NCBI GenBank assembly: GCA_964293475.1
Contig: CAXYYJ010000004.1
Location: 62,001-126,000 of the forward strand
Reading direction: 5' to 3'
Length of the DNA: 64,000 nt
Source of the DNA: UBA12170 sp964293475
GTDB taxonomy: Bacteria > Bacteroidota > Bacteroidia > Bacteroidales > UBA12170
Shown here: positions 25,922-34,991 of the stretch, in pieces
Numbering within the stretch: position 1 is the stretch's first letter
Layout: the number at the start of each line of letters is the position of its first letter
The notes under the pieces: generated by a model
Databases searched by the model: none
The model's input: only the letters and a program-made list of their open reading frames with translations
What the model was told of the DNA's origin: nothing
Program-made: the position numbers and the translations under genes

Positions 25922-27574
25922 TTAAAAGGTTTCGAAATCGTTGTCGAGTTTATCGCCTTTACTCAAATCCAGGTTAAAGCCTTCGTTTCGGCTTCGCGAA
26001 TTGGAAGAAAAACTTTTGGGCTGGTCTATATATCGGCTGGGTTTTTTCTGAGTGTAAAGATTCGGGTTAAAGTCGTTGTCATCGCCCAATTTAAAGAACG
26101 AAATGGTGTTTCGCAGCTGCATGGCCTGGGCGGCGAGCTCTTCGGAAACTGTGGCCATTTCTTCGCTGGCGGCGGCATTTTGCTGGGTCACCTGATTCAG
26201 CATTTGAATGGCATCGTTGATTTGTTCCACCCCCGAATTTTGTTCTACGCTGGCATTGCTGATTTCTTCGACCAATCGGCTGGTTTCTTCGATGCTTGGC
26301 ACAAACATATTGAGCATGGCTTTCGATTTCAGGGCAATTTCTACCCCCGATTTACTTAAGGCATCAATCTCTGCAGCGGCCACTTTGCTTCGTTCGGCCA
26401 ATTTACCAACCTCGGCAGCCACCACACCAAATCCTTTACCATGCTCCCCTGCGCGGGCAGCTTCAACAGCGGCGTTGAGCGCCAGAATATTGGTTTGAAA
26501 GGCGATTTCGCCAATGATGCTGATTTTTGAAGCAATGGTTTGCATGCTGTCGACAGTGGTGTTAATATTGTGTCGGCCTTCTTCTATTTCGGCAGCGGCT
26601 TTGGCGCTTATTTTTTTGGTTTTTAGAGCATTATCGGAATTTTGCTGAATATTACTCGAAATTTCTTCCATGGAGGCTGCCATTTCTTCCACCGAAGCAG
26701 CTTGTTCGGTGGCTCCCTGGCTCACTTGCTGGCTATTGCTGCTCATTTCGTTGCTGGTGATGGCAATATTGGCACTGGCAGTTTGGGCAGTAACGAGTAC
26801 TTCTTTGAGTTTCAGACTCAGATTTCGCAGATTATTCAGAAGCCGGCCAAAATCGTAATCAGCCTGCTTTTCTATTTCAAAACTCAAATCGCCTTTGGCC
26901 AACTTGTCGATGGTTTCGTTGGCAGTCCCCAACGATTGGTTGATACCGCGGAGAATATATACTGCCATGAGCATGCTGATAACAACCCCCAGAAAAAGGA
27001 TGATGATAAAAGTGATAACAGCATTTTTATAATTTTCGAGACTGCTGTTGAATATTCCCCCGGCTTTATCAATCTGATATTGACTCAGCTCATCAATTTT
27101 TTTGCTGATGGGGGTAATCACTAAGTTTAAACTGCTTGTATTATAGCGTTTTAGCGCATTTGTATCGCGCGATAGCAGCACCTGACGCAGATTTTCCAAA
27201 TTGGCCTGAGCGCTGATAAACTGAAGTTCCAAATCGGACATCATCATGTTTTCGCGTTCATCCTTGGGGAGTTTTTTGTATTCATTCCAACTGATATTGG
27301 CATTGTCGAGGGCCATTTCTATCTTCTCCTTGCCCGATAGCCAGCTGTGTTCGCCGGCATAGATTTTATCAACAGTTTTTGGAACAGTAATGGCATACAC
27401 ATCGCCAATATTTTTAAGGTGTTGAAACGGAATGAGAGCATTTTTAAAAGTTTGCTCCAATTTGTCATTGGTTTGCTTTATTTTGCTGATGCCAAAAATG
27501 CCAACAAAAGTTCCCATGATTCCCATGGTTACAATGAGAATGATGAGTTTGGTCGATACATTTAGATTTTTCAT
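25922..27574 (-). CDS. Methyl-accepting chemotaxis protein
   Basis: A 550-residue chemoreceptor: TM1 (about 10-30), a periplasmic helical domain of the four-helix-bundle type (about 31-188), TM2 (189-211), HAMP, and a cytoplasmic coiled coil with the conserved hairpin EIAFQTNILALNAAVEAARA. It ends in DNDFETF: the last five residues, DFETF, follow the pattern of the NWETF pentapeptide that docks CheR and CheB in enterobacteria, at the end of a flexible linker. It is the only receptor gene in the operon; the ligand is unknown. Confidence 0.92.
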   Translation of the reverse strand: MKNLNVSTKLIILIVTMGIMGTFVGIFGISKIKQTNDKLEQTFKNALIPFQHLKNIGDVYAITVPKTVDKIYAGEHSWLSGKEKIEMALDNANISWNEYKKLPKDERENMMMSDLELQFISAQANLENLRQVLLSRDTNALKRYNTSSLNLVITPISKKIDELSQYQIDKAGGIFNSSLENYKNAVITFIIILFLGVVISMLMAVYILRGINQSLGTANETIDKLAKGDLSFEIEKQADYDFGRLLNNLRNLSLKLKEVLVTAQTASANIAITSNEMSSNSQQVSQGATEQAASVEEMAASMEEISSNIQQNSDNALKTKKISAKAAAEIEEGRHNINTTVDSMQTIASKISIIGEIAFQTNILALNAAVEAARAGEHGKGFGVVAAEVGKLAERSKVAAAEIDALSKSGVEIALKSKAMLNMFVPSIEETSRLVEEISNASVEQNSGVEQINDAIQMLNQVTQQNAAASEEMATVSEELAAQAMQLRNTISFFKLGDDNDFNPNLYTQKKPSRYIDQPKSFSSNSRSRNEGFNLDLSKGDKLDNDFETF

Positions 27575-27598
27575 ATCAATATATTTTATTTTTTTTCT

Positions 27599-28042
27599 TT
27601 AAAAATTGGGGGCAAAAACATTTTCAATATTCAGCACCAGAATAAATTCGTTGTTGATGTTAATGATGTTTTCGATAAATTCTGATTTAAACTGGGTTCC
27701 GATTCCGGGAGCTGGCAGCAGACTTTCCGATTCTATTTCAATCACCTGATCCACGCTATCCACAAGGGCTCCAATTTCTACCTTTTCGCCTTCATTCATC
27801 AATTCAAGCACAATAATGCACGAGTTTTTAGTGATGGGCTGTTTCTCCATATGAAATTTTTCATGGGGATCAATCACTGTAAGCACTTTCCCCCTTAGGT
27901 TTATAGCTCCTTTTATATGCGACGGGGCATTGGGAAGCGGGGTAATTTGCGGTACCCCCAGAATATGCAATACGTGACCGATATTGGCTGCAAACTTCTC
28001 ATTACCAAGCTTAAAAGTTAAATATGATGTAAGTTTTTCCAT
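27599..28042 (-). CDS. cheW: Chemotaxis coupling protein CheW
   Basis: A 147-residue CheW with the usual SH3-like double barrel: YLTFKLGNEKFAANI at the start, GAINLRGKVLTVIDPH in the centre. It bridges the MCP tip to CheA. It lies 24 bases ahead of the MCP gene and 11 after cheA. Confidence 0.93.
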   Translation of the reverse strand: MEKLTSYLTFKLGNEKFAANIGHVLHILGVPQITPLPNAPSHIKGAINLRGKVLTVIDPHEKFHMEKQPITKNSCIIVLELMNEGEKVEIGALVDSVDQVIEIESESLLPAPGIGTQFKSEFIENIININNEFILVLNIENVFAPNF

Positions 28043-28053
28043 ATAAATTCTAT

Positions 28054-30183
28054 TTAAACGGAGTGTTTTTCTATTATTTTATTTGTGTCTAAAACCAACG
28101 CTACGGTTCCATCGCCCATGATGGTGGCTCCCGAAATGATTTCCTGATCCCTGAAATGTTTTCCAATGGATTTTACAACCACCTGCGACTCGCGCAAAAC
28201 CCTGTCGACCACAATGCCCATTTGTCGGGTTCCGTAATTTACTATCACCACTTGTTCCTGCGATGGCGGGATGCTGTCGATGCTGAATTTCTGTCGCAGA
28301 TAGACAAAAGGAATTTGACGATTATCTACCACCAGAGTATTGTTAAATGCGTTTTCGACCAATGAATGGGCAATAGGAGCAATTTTTTCGATAACCAAAA
28401 TAGGGATAATGTATTCCGTTTTATCAATGACAACCAACAATCCGTCGATGATGGAAAGGGTTAAGGGGAGTTTCAGGGTAAATGTTGTCCCTATTCCCAA
28501 CTGACTAAAAATTTCCACTTCCCCTTGAATTTTATTGATATTTTTCTTCACCACATCCATACCAACGCCGCGCCCCGAAAGGTCTGTAACGCTTTCGGCT
28601 GTGGAAAATCCCGGAAGGAAAATGAGCTCGTTGATTTGCTTATCTGTCAGGTTTTGGCCTGGGTTCACAATACCTTTGGCCAATGCTTTTTGGTAAACTT
28701 TGTTGGTATTGATTCCTTTTCCATCGTCCGAAATATCAATAAATACGCTGGTTCCAGAGTAATAAGCTTTAAAGGTGAGTTTCCCTTTGGCAGGTTTTCC
28801 CGCCGCAATTCTTTCATTCACATCTTCGAGTCCGTGGTCTATGGCATTTCTAAAAATGTGCATCAGCGGATCGGAAAGGTTTTCGATTATGGTCTTGTCG
28901 AGTTCGGTTTCGGTACCTTCGGTAATAAAGTCAACTTCTTTTCCCAGTTCTTTCGACAGGTCTCTAATGAGTCGCTGAAATCGTGTAACAAGGCTCGAAA
29001 TTGGTATTAGACTGATTTCGAAGGCATTGTCGCGAAGCTGCCTTGTAAGTTTTTCCAACACTTCGGCAACTTCCATTATATCGGTATTGTTGATGTTTTG
29101 GGCAAGCATATTCAGACGGGCCTGTGTGGTTACCATTTCGCTCACCAGGTTGATGAGGGTTTCCACTTTTTCGCTGCTCACTCTGATGCTGGTACTGGTT
29201 TTGCTTCGTTCGGGAACCTCGTTTATCTGACTAAGCTTTACAGGTTCTGATGCTACATTTTCGTTTTTTGCTATTGGAGCAGATATGGATGGGGGAGCAG
29301 GCTGAAGTTTTGTTTCTTCATGGATAATATTCTGATTGGCAGCCGGTTTCTTATGTTTGTTTTCTATCTGACTCGCAAATTCCTGAAGTTCCAGAATTGC
29401 TGCATTGTTATATTCTCCCACATAATTATGTAGTTTTTCGGTAAACTCGCTGTGGTCGAGAAGATTGATATTGCTGATTTTTTGAATTTCGATTTTGCTT
29501 TCATCTTCCACAAAAATAAAAACATCCAATATATCGTTGAGATGAGCAGCTGTACATAAAATAACATCCCAGCTAACAAAACAATTGTTGGGAACAATAT
29601 TTTCAAAATCGGGAATGTTTTCAGTATGAGCAATGGCCACACCTTTTCCCAATGACAAGAGCTCGTCGATGAGGTATAGCGGATTGGTTCCGTTTTTAAG
29701 CAAATTATGATTCGGACCAAAGAAAATATAATAGGTGGGTTGGTGAGTAACTACGGTTTGGGTTATTGTTGGCTGAGTTGTTGAACGGGTAATTTTGGCT
29801 TGTGGATTTACGAGATTCTCAAATTCCTGGATAAGCCTGTCGTACTCTTCCTGATTTTTTCCAATGGGGCTATTGGCCGATTGAAGCAGGTTTTTAATAA
29901 GGTCGAACGATTCGAAAGTCAGGTTGATGATATTTTTATCCACTGATATTTTTCCGGCGCGCACACTGTCAAAAATGTTTTCGAGCAAATGAGTAAAAGA
30001 AGAAACGGAGGAGAAACCAAACATAGCACCACTTCCTTTCAAAGTGTGCAAAACCCTGAAAACGCTGCCAATGGCTTCCTTGTCGCCAGGGGTCGATTCC
30101 AAAGTTAAAAGCGACTCTTCGGCACTAACGATGAGCTCGTTAGCTTCGTCCAAAAAACCTTGTATGAGTTCCTGCATTTCCAT
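28054..30183 (-). CDS. cheA: Chemotaxis histidine kinase CheA
   Basis: A 709-residue CheA. The HPt domain has phospho-His46 in LHTLKGSGAMFGF; a linker of about 130-320 shows no clear standard P2 motif; the dimerisation domain is at about 330-390, HATPase has HIFRNAIDHGLED and GRGVGMDVVKKNI, and the C-terminal CheW-like regulatory domain is about 570-705. It phosphorylates CheY, CheB and possibly the receivers of the hybrid kinase. The first of two near Mets was used (MEMQEL). Confidence 0.95.
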   Translation of the reverse strand: MEMQELIQGFLDEANELIVSAEESLLTLESTPGDKEAIGSVFRVLHTLKGSGAMFGFSSVSSFTHLLENIFDSVRAGKISVDKNIINLTFESFDLIKNLLQSANSPIGKNQEEYDRLIQEFENLVNPQAKITRSTTQPTITQTVVTHQPTYYIFFGPNHNLLKNGTNPLYLIDELLSLGKGVAIAHTENIPDFENIVPNNCFVSWDVILCTAAHLNDILDVFIFVEDESKIEIQKISNINLLDHSEFTEKLHNYVGEYNNAAILELQEFASQIENKHKKPAANQNIIHEETKLQPAPPSISAPIAKNENVASEPVKLSQINEVPERSKTSTSIRVSSEKVETLINLVSEMVTTQARLNMLAQNINNTDIMEVAEVLEKLTRQLRDNAFEISLIPISSLVTRFQRLIRDLSKELGKEVDFITEGTETELDKTIIENLSDPLMHIFRNAIDHGLEDVNERIAAGKPAKGKLTFKAYYSGTSVFIDISDDGKGINTNKVYQKALAKGIVNPGQNLTDKQINELIFLPGFSTAESVTDLSGRGVGMDVVKKNINKIQGEVEIFSQLGIGTTFTLKLPLTLSIIDGLLVVIDKTEYIIPILVIEKIAPIAHSLVENAFNNTLVVDNRQIPFVYLRQKFSIDSIPPSQEQVVIVNYGTRQMGIVVDRVLRESQVVVKSIGKHFRDQEIISGATIMGDGTVALVLDTNKIIEKHSV

Positions 30184-30192
30184 AATCGTCCT

Positions 30193-30558
30193 TTACCTGA
30201 TAACTTTGCGAATGGTTGATACAAGCTTTTCGGCATTGAATGGTTTAACAATCCAGCCTGTTGCACCCAGCCCTTTAGCCTCCTGTTTTATGCTGATTTG
30301 GGTTTCGGTGGTAAGAAAAAGAATGGGGATTGTTTTGTATTTTTCCATGCTTCTTACTTCTTTAATGAGTTCCATACCTGTCATTACAGGCATGTGTAAA
30401 TCGGTGAGCAACAGGTGAATGGTCTGTTTGTTTATTTGTTCTAATGCATCCATGCCGTTGGTGGCCGAAATCACTCTAAAACCGGCATTGGAAAGAGTAA
30501 ACTCAACCAGGTTTCTGATGCTGGTGGAGTCGTCAACAATTAAAATGGTCTTTTCCAT
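30193..30558 (-). CDS. cheY: Single-domain response regulator CheY
   Basis: A 121-residue receiver with no output domain: ILIVDDSTSIRNLV, phospho-Asp54 in LLTDLHMPVMTG, the conserved Thr in LFLTTE and Lys in VKPFNAEKL. Without flagellar genes nearby the output partner is unknown; it could act on gliding, on a phosphorelay or on the STAS protein encoded just upstream. Confidence 0.9.
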   Translation of the reverse strand: MEKTILIVDDSTSIRNLVEFTLSNAGFRVISATNGMDALEQINKQTIHLLLTDLHMPVMTGMELIKEVRSMEKYKTIPILFLTTETQISIKQEAKGLGATGWIVKPFNAEKLVSTIRKVIR

Positions 30559-30575
30559 AGAGTCTGGTTTGTTTT

Positions 30576-30878
30576 TTAATGATTCAACAATTCGTAAAAA
30601 CCCGAAACTTTAAGCAAATCTGTCTGTTCGTTGGTAATTTGAAGTTTTAAAGTGATAAAGGGATTGAGTTTTTTAATGGAGATTAACAATTGAACAAAGC
30701 TCAAATCCATAATATCTACCTCTTTAATTATTATTTCGGCGTTATCGTGGGCGTTGATGTGGTCACTTAATTCATCACGGATGCTAAAAATATGGTTCAC
30801 AGACAATTCCCCGCTGAGAATAATGGTTTCGGCGGTGGTTTTTCCCGATTTGATATAATCAATTTTATAAGGATTCAT
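30576..30878 (-). CDS. STAS-domain protein, first gene of the che operon
   Basis: A 100-residue single-domain protein with the STAS fold pattern: LSGELSVNHIFSIRDEL, then EIIIKEVDIMDLSFVQLLISI, in which the Ser after DL matches the phosphorylatable Ser of anti-anti-sigma factors. No anti-sigma kinase or sigma factor is adjacent. In other chemosensory clusters STAS proteins sit at the output end; here it is the promoter-proximal gene, 17 bases before cheY. Confidence 0.75.
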   Translation of the reverse strand: MNPYKIDYIKSGKTTAETIILSGELSVNHIFSIRDELSDHINAHDNAEIIIKEVDIMDLSFVQLLISIKKLNPFITLKLQITNEQTDLLKVSGFYELLNH

Positions 30879-30912
30879 TACTTAGTTTGGGTTCACTTTC
30901 AACTTTGTAAAG

Positions 30913-30946
30913 TAAATTTAGTCATTTGTTTTTATAATTCCTACAA
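30913..30946 (-). promoter_or_regulatory. Probable che operon promoter
   Basis: On the minus strand TTG, a 23-nt spacer and taaattta match the Bacteroidota consensus except for the last base. It is the only candidate between the upstream terminator and the STAS gene. Confidence 0.45.
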
Positions 30947-30967
30947 ATGATTTCTTATAAAAATAAA

Positions 30968-31003
30968 GAAAAAAACCGCAGAGCTCATCATTAGCCCTAC
31001 GGT
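30968..31003 (-). terminator. Terminator after the T9SS propeller gene
   Basis: The minus-strand stem accgtagggct / agctctgcggt (two G-U pairs, loop aatgatg) is followed by a T-rich tract. It insulates the che operon from the cobalamin-controlled gene upstream. Confidence 0.82.
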
Positions 31004-31035
31004 TTTTTTTGTAGAAGGAGAGATTTATTTAAAAC

Positions 31036-32307
31036 CTACAACTTAATAAGTTTTTGAATTTCAGTATATTCTGAATTTGTAATTTTGATGAAATAGGTTC
31101 CGGAACTCAAGTTTGAGATGGGGAAAACCATTTCATCCTGAGGCGAATACGAGGTAATGAGTTGTCCATTTCGGTTAAAAATTTCCACCGTTACTGGTTT
31201 CTCAACGCCACTGATTCTAAAAAAATCGTTGCATGGATTTGGATAAATTTGGTGGTTGATTGCCGAAATATTGTTTACCGCCGTTTCATCTTTTAGATGC
31301 AAAGCCAGAGCTTCGGCTGAAACTTCTGCATCAAAAACACCCAATTCGCTGCCATTTAAGCCATAAACTTTTCCCGCCCCAAAGCTGAAATAGTCGGTGG
31401 TTGTAATATAGATTTGGCTGTTGATTTCGTCAACGAGTGCGGCGGCAATATAAATGTAGTTCGAAGAGCCAGGATCGGCAATGATTGATTGGTTTTCAAT
31501 GGTTTGAGTCTCAATATTGAAGGATCCCAGGCCATAATCCAAACCAAGATAAATCAGGTTTCCAATTCTTCCGGCTCCTTTTCCCACCACATGATTAAAC
31601 ACGATAGTGCTAAAATTTCCGTTGGTAATTTGATAGTTTGTTACAGAACCTGTGGTGGCTAAATAGGGCGATTTGTTCACCGAATAGATGGCCTGATTGT
31701 AAAGATATAAGTCTAAAATCCCCACAGCTTCAGTGCCCAAATTGATTTCGTGAGTTACAGAAAAATCGGTGGAAACCACAGCCAAATGGCCTTCGGTAGC
31801 CATCCAGTCGCCAGGAACAGCCACATAGATTGAGTCGCCAGCAATGGCAATTCCCGAAGCATCGGTCGAAATTCCTGTGGTTTGGTGAATGAGATTCAGG
31901 TTTTCGTCGAAGGCTTTCAGATAAACACCATCGGCGGGTGGGCCGTTTAAATCGCTCCTCAGACTCACATAGAGTGTTTGGTTGGCAAAATAGAGTCTGC
32001 TCAGGTTACCCTGATACACAGCTGCCAGTCTTTCCTGGGTATCCATGTCGAATTTTACCAGACTGTCTTCAGCCGCTACATAAGCCACATCGCCCACCAC
32101 AATTAAATCCTGAACAGATTCGCGCCAAATTTCTCCAATAAAAGTTGAATTGTAATTTTCCGGATTAATTCCGGTGAGGGTTACATGATCGGCAGAGTTG
32201 CCATAAACACCCCCATTGCCAACAATAAGCTGATTAACAGAAATTTGCCCTAAAACCGAAAGGGCTGCAATTTGCACCAGAAGTGCCAAAAAGTAATTTT
32301 TTTTCAT
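31036..32307 (-). CDS. T9SS-exported beta-propeller-like protein under a cobalamin riboswitch (BtuG-like candidate)
   Basis: A 423-residue protein with a signal peptide (MKKNYFLALLVQIAALSVLG) and a body of repeated short strands resembling YncE/DUF5074 propellers (NQLIVGNGGVYGNSADHV, DLIVVGDVAYVAAEDSLVKF, GIAIAGDSIYVAVPG). The C-terminal 70 residues are a type A T9SS sorting domain (IYPNPCNDFFRISG to IQKLIKL). The leader carries a cobalamin riboswitch, so expression should fall when B12 is plentiful. In Bacteroides the lipoprotein BtuG, a surface propeller, binds B12 with BtuB; this looks like a T9SS-anchored counterpart, by inference. No btuB is in the same transcription unit. Confidence 0.72.
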   Translation of the reverse strand: MKKNYFLALLVQIAALSVLGQISVNQLIVGNGGVYGNSADHVTLTGINPENYNSTFIGEIWRESVQDLIVVGDVAYVAAEDSLVKFDMDTQERLAAVYQGNLSRLYFANQTLYVSLRSDLNGPPADGVYLKAFDENLNLIHQTTGISTDASGIAIAGDSIYVAVPGDWMATEGHLAVVSTDFSVTHEINLGTEAVGILDLYLYNQAIYSVNKSPYLATTGSVTNYQITNGNFSTIVFNHVVGKGAGRIGNLIYLGLDYGLGSFNIETQTIENQSIIADPGSSNYIYIAAALVDEINSQIYITTTDYFSFGAGKVYGLNGSELGVFDAEVSAEALALHLKDETAVNNISAINHQIYPNPCNDFFRISGVEKPVTVEIFNRNGQLITSYSPQDEMVFPISNLSSGTYFIKITNSEYTEIQKLIKL

Positions 32308-32430
32308 AAAAAATGTTTTAAGGATAAATAAAATATTTACACCTCAAAACTCACAGGAAAGGTAAGTGAATGACGAACTGGTTCGCTACTTCACAGCTTT
32401 TGTCCCGAAAGCTTCGAAATTAATATATTG

Positions 32431-32615
32431 CAGGCAGGTCTTCTGGCTCGTCTAAGTTTTGGCCGCCTTCTCATCGCGATTGATGCGCGACAATGGCAAG
32501 ATTGGCTTAACATTTAAAGACTTACAGCTGCGGGAACAGCTCCTGAATTCAACAGGATTCCCTTTTCATTCCTCATCAGCCGCGGCTGATTTTGGAAACC
32601 TGTAATAAGCGTCAA
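32431..32615 (-). promoter_or_regulatory. Cobalamin (B12) riboswitch
   Basis: The minus strand reads through the conserved aptamer: tacaggtttcc, then gaatgaaaagggaatcc, ggagctgttcccgc, agctgtaag, and the closing gagccagaagacctgcc. These are the hallmark segments of the adenosylcobalamin riboswitch. It precedes the T9SS propeller gene by about 120 bases. That stretch has a possible agcttt / aaagct hairpin but no T run, so control is more likely at translation than by intrinsic termination. Confidence 0.92.
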
Positions 32616-32766
32616 ATATCCATATTTTTTTCTCATTAATAGAAGTATCGAAGAATAATAATTCAGAATTACTTGTCCTAATTAGAATCATCCTATATTA
32701 TTAGCAAATTTTTAATTCATTAAAAAATATGTTGCTTCCAAGAGGTTTTATCCCTATTTTTAGACT
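32616..32766. other. AT-rich spacer between riboswitch and TPR kinase
   Basis: With the riboswitch and its leader this makes a gene-free stretch of 459 bases. The spacer holds a minus-strand gatatttg that may be the -7 element of the riboswitch transcript. Nothing else is supported, and no clear promoter for the plus-strand kinase gene is visible. Confidence 0.45.
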
Positions 32767-34980
32767 ATGAAAAACTGTAAAACCACTTTCACACGCAATA
32801 TCACTGTCTTTGCTTTATGTTTCTTTTTATTTAATCCCTTGTTTTTTAACGCAGGCATGGGGGAGGAAACTAAATCAAAGTCCACAGACAGCCAAAAGCA
32901 GCTTGATGCAAAGGAGTTTTTAGATAAAATTGGCTCCTATCTTGGGACTAACATTGATACTGTAAGATTTTTGCTCGATTCTGCAGCAGATATTATTAAG
33001 CCCGATGATTATGAACTTAGGTCGAAGTATTTGATAATCGAAGCTGCTTATTATTGGTATACATCCAGATTAGACACTTCATTAATTATTTTTCGCCAAA
33101 ATCTTGCATTAGCTGAGGAGCATCAACTCCAAAAATCACAACTACTTCTTCTTTCTAACATGGGCGCGCTGTTCAATTTAATGGGTAAGCCCGATTCTGC
33201 AATGGTCTATTTGCGAAAAGCCCTCGATAAAGCTGCTTTTCTAAACGATTCCAGCTCGATGGGGAAAGTTCATTTTGACTTAGGAATCTATTATAACCGA
33301 AAAGAATACTCTCATTTGGCTTTGGATCATTTGCAACAGGCTATGGGAATATTTGAGCATCTAAAAGACAGTCTGAGAGTATGTTATGTATATAATTCAC
33401 TCGTGAATACCTATCAAAATATAGGCGATTTCGATAAAACTATTTATTTTTCGAATAAATCGATTGAATATGATTTGGCACTTCCACAAATAAACATGCT
33501 GTCGGATTTATACAATAATCTGGGGGTAACCTACTGGAAATTAAAGCAAGACTACCCCGAAGCGCGAAAATATTTCCGCTTGTCTATTGAATTAGCCAAT
33601 GGTCGTGAAAAAAACGCGAGGCTTTACACATATCTTGTCAATCTTGGGGGGATGGAAATTAAAGCCGGCGATCCTGAAAAGGGTTTTAAATATTTAAACC
33701 AGGCAAAAAAGATTGAATTGCCTTTTCTAGATGATTATAAAACCAGCGCTTTGTTAGTAAATCTGGGAATGGCTTATACCATATTTGCCAAATACGATTC
33801 AGCATATATTTGCATATCGGAGGGACTAAATTTGGCTAAAAAAATTGAGGCCTACGAACAAATATCTATCGCCTACGAAGGTTTGTATCAATTAGATTCT
33901 ATCACCGGAAATTTTCGTTCAGCACTGAATAATTATGCATTTTTTGAGGCTGCTACCGACAGTATGAATAATATCGATCACCGTAATAAGATTGCAGAGC
34001 TGGATATAATTTATGAAAGCAAGCAAAAGGAGCAAGAGAATTTCTATTTAAAAACGGAGAATGAGCTTCAGGAGAAAGTTATTGCCAAACAGAAATTGGT
34101 GAGTCTGGTGATAGGTTTGGGCATGTTTTTAATTCTGTTTATCTTGTTTTTCTTATGGAGAAATTGGCAAAAGCTTAAAACTGCCAATAGTCTTCTCGAA
34201 AAACGAAATGCCGAAGTTGAAGATATGAACAGCCTGATTCAAATTAAGAATAAAAACCTTGAAGAACAAAAGGACGAACTCGTTTTGCTCAATCAAACGA
34301 AAGACAAGTTTTTCTCTGTTATTGCCCACGATTTAAAAAATCCTTTCAATAGCTTATTGGGATTTTTGGAAATTCTCGACTCCGATTTTGCCAAACTCGG
34401 CGATAACGAGAAAATGAAAATCATCAAAAGCCTTTTAAACAATAGCCGCAACACCTATAATATGCTGGTGAATTTGTTAGACTGGGCGCGGTCGCAGCGG
34501 GGGCAAATTCTCTCAAAACCCCAAAAACTGCATCTTTATGATTCGGCAAAATCTGCCATAGAATTCCTAAAACAGCGCATCGACGAGAAAGGTCATCAGG
34601 TTCAGTTGTTAATTCCAGTCCATGAAACTGTTTTTGCCGATTCACAACTCATTCAAACAATTCTCATAAACATCATTAATAATTCTGTAAAATTTACCCA
34701 AAGAGGTGGTAGTATTATCATTTCATCAGAAAGGTTGCCATTAGCTGTGGTGATAATGATTAAAGATAATGGAATGGGAATATCTCAGGAAACCAATGAG
34801 AACCTGTTTACTCTCAATTCGAAAATGAGCAGAAGGGGAACTGAAAATGAGCTTGGAACAGGGCTGGGACTCATTATGTGTAAAGAATTTGCCGACCTGA
34901 TGCACGGAAGCATTCGGGTAGAGAGCGAAGAGGGTAAGGGTTCTGTTTTCTATGTCACCTTGCCTTGCAACGAAAATTAG
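32767..34980 (+). CDS. TPR-sensor histidine kinase
   Basis: A 737-residue membrane kinase: a signal-like N-terminus, about seven TPR-type repeats in residues 60-400 (periplasmic), a TM segment at about 443-463, a coiled coil, HisKA with KFFSVIAHDLKNPFNSLLGF (His intact) and HATPase_c with DNGMGIS and GTGLGLIMCKEFADLM. No response regulator is encoded beside it. TPR kinases of this layout are abundant in Bacteroidota and sense unknown periplasmic cues. It is convergent with the TonB receptor gene, eleven bases apart. Confidence 0.9.
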   Translation: MKNCKTTFTRNITVFALCFFLFNPLFFNAGMGEETKSKSTDSQKQLDAKEFLDKIGSYLGTNIDTVRFLLDSAADIIKPDDYELRSKYLIIEAAYYWYTSRLDTSLIIFRQNLALAEEHQLQKSQLLLLSNMGALFNLMGKPDSAMVYLRKALDKAAFLNDSSSMGKVHFDLGIYYNRKEYSHLALDHLQQAMGIFEHLKDSLRVCYVYNSLVNTYQNIGDFDKTIYFSNKSIEYDLALPQINMLSDLYNNLGVTYWKLKQDYPEARKYFRLSIELANGREKNARLYTYLVNLGGMEIKAGDPEKGFKYLNQAKKIELPFLDDYKTSALLVNLGMAYTIFAKYDSAYICISEGLNLAKKIEAYEQISIAYEGLYQLDSITGNFRSALNNYAFFEAATDSMNNIDHRNKIAELDIIYESKQKEQENFYLKTENELQEKVIAKQKLVSLVIGLGMFLILFILFFLWRNWQKLKTANSLLEKRNAEVEDMNSLIQIKNKNLEEQKDELVLLNQTKDKFFSVIAHDLKNPFNSLLGFLEILDSDFAKLGDNEKMKIIKSLLNNSRNTYNMLVNLLDWARSQRGQILSKPQKLHLYDSAKSAIEFLKQRIDEKGHQVQLLIPVHETVFADSQLIQTILINIINNSVKFTQRGGSIIISSERLPLAVVIMIKDNGMGISQETNENLFTLNSKMSRRGTENELGTGLGLIMCKEFADLMHGSIRVESEEGKGSVFYVTLPCNEN

Positions 34981-34991
34981 CCAGCCACCAA

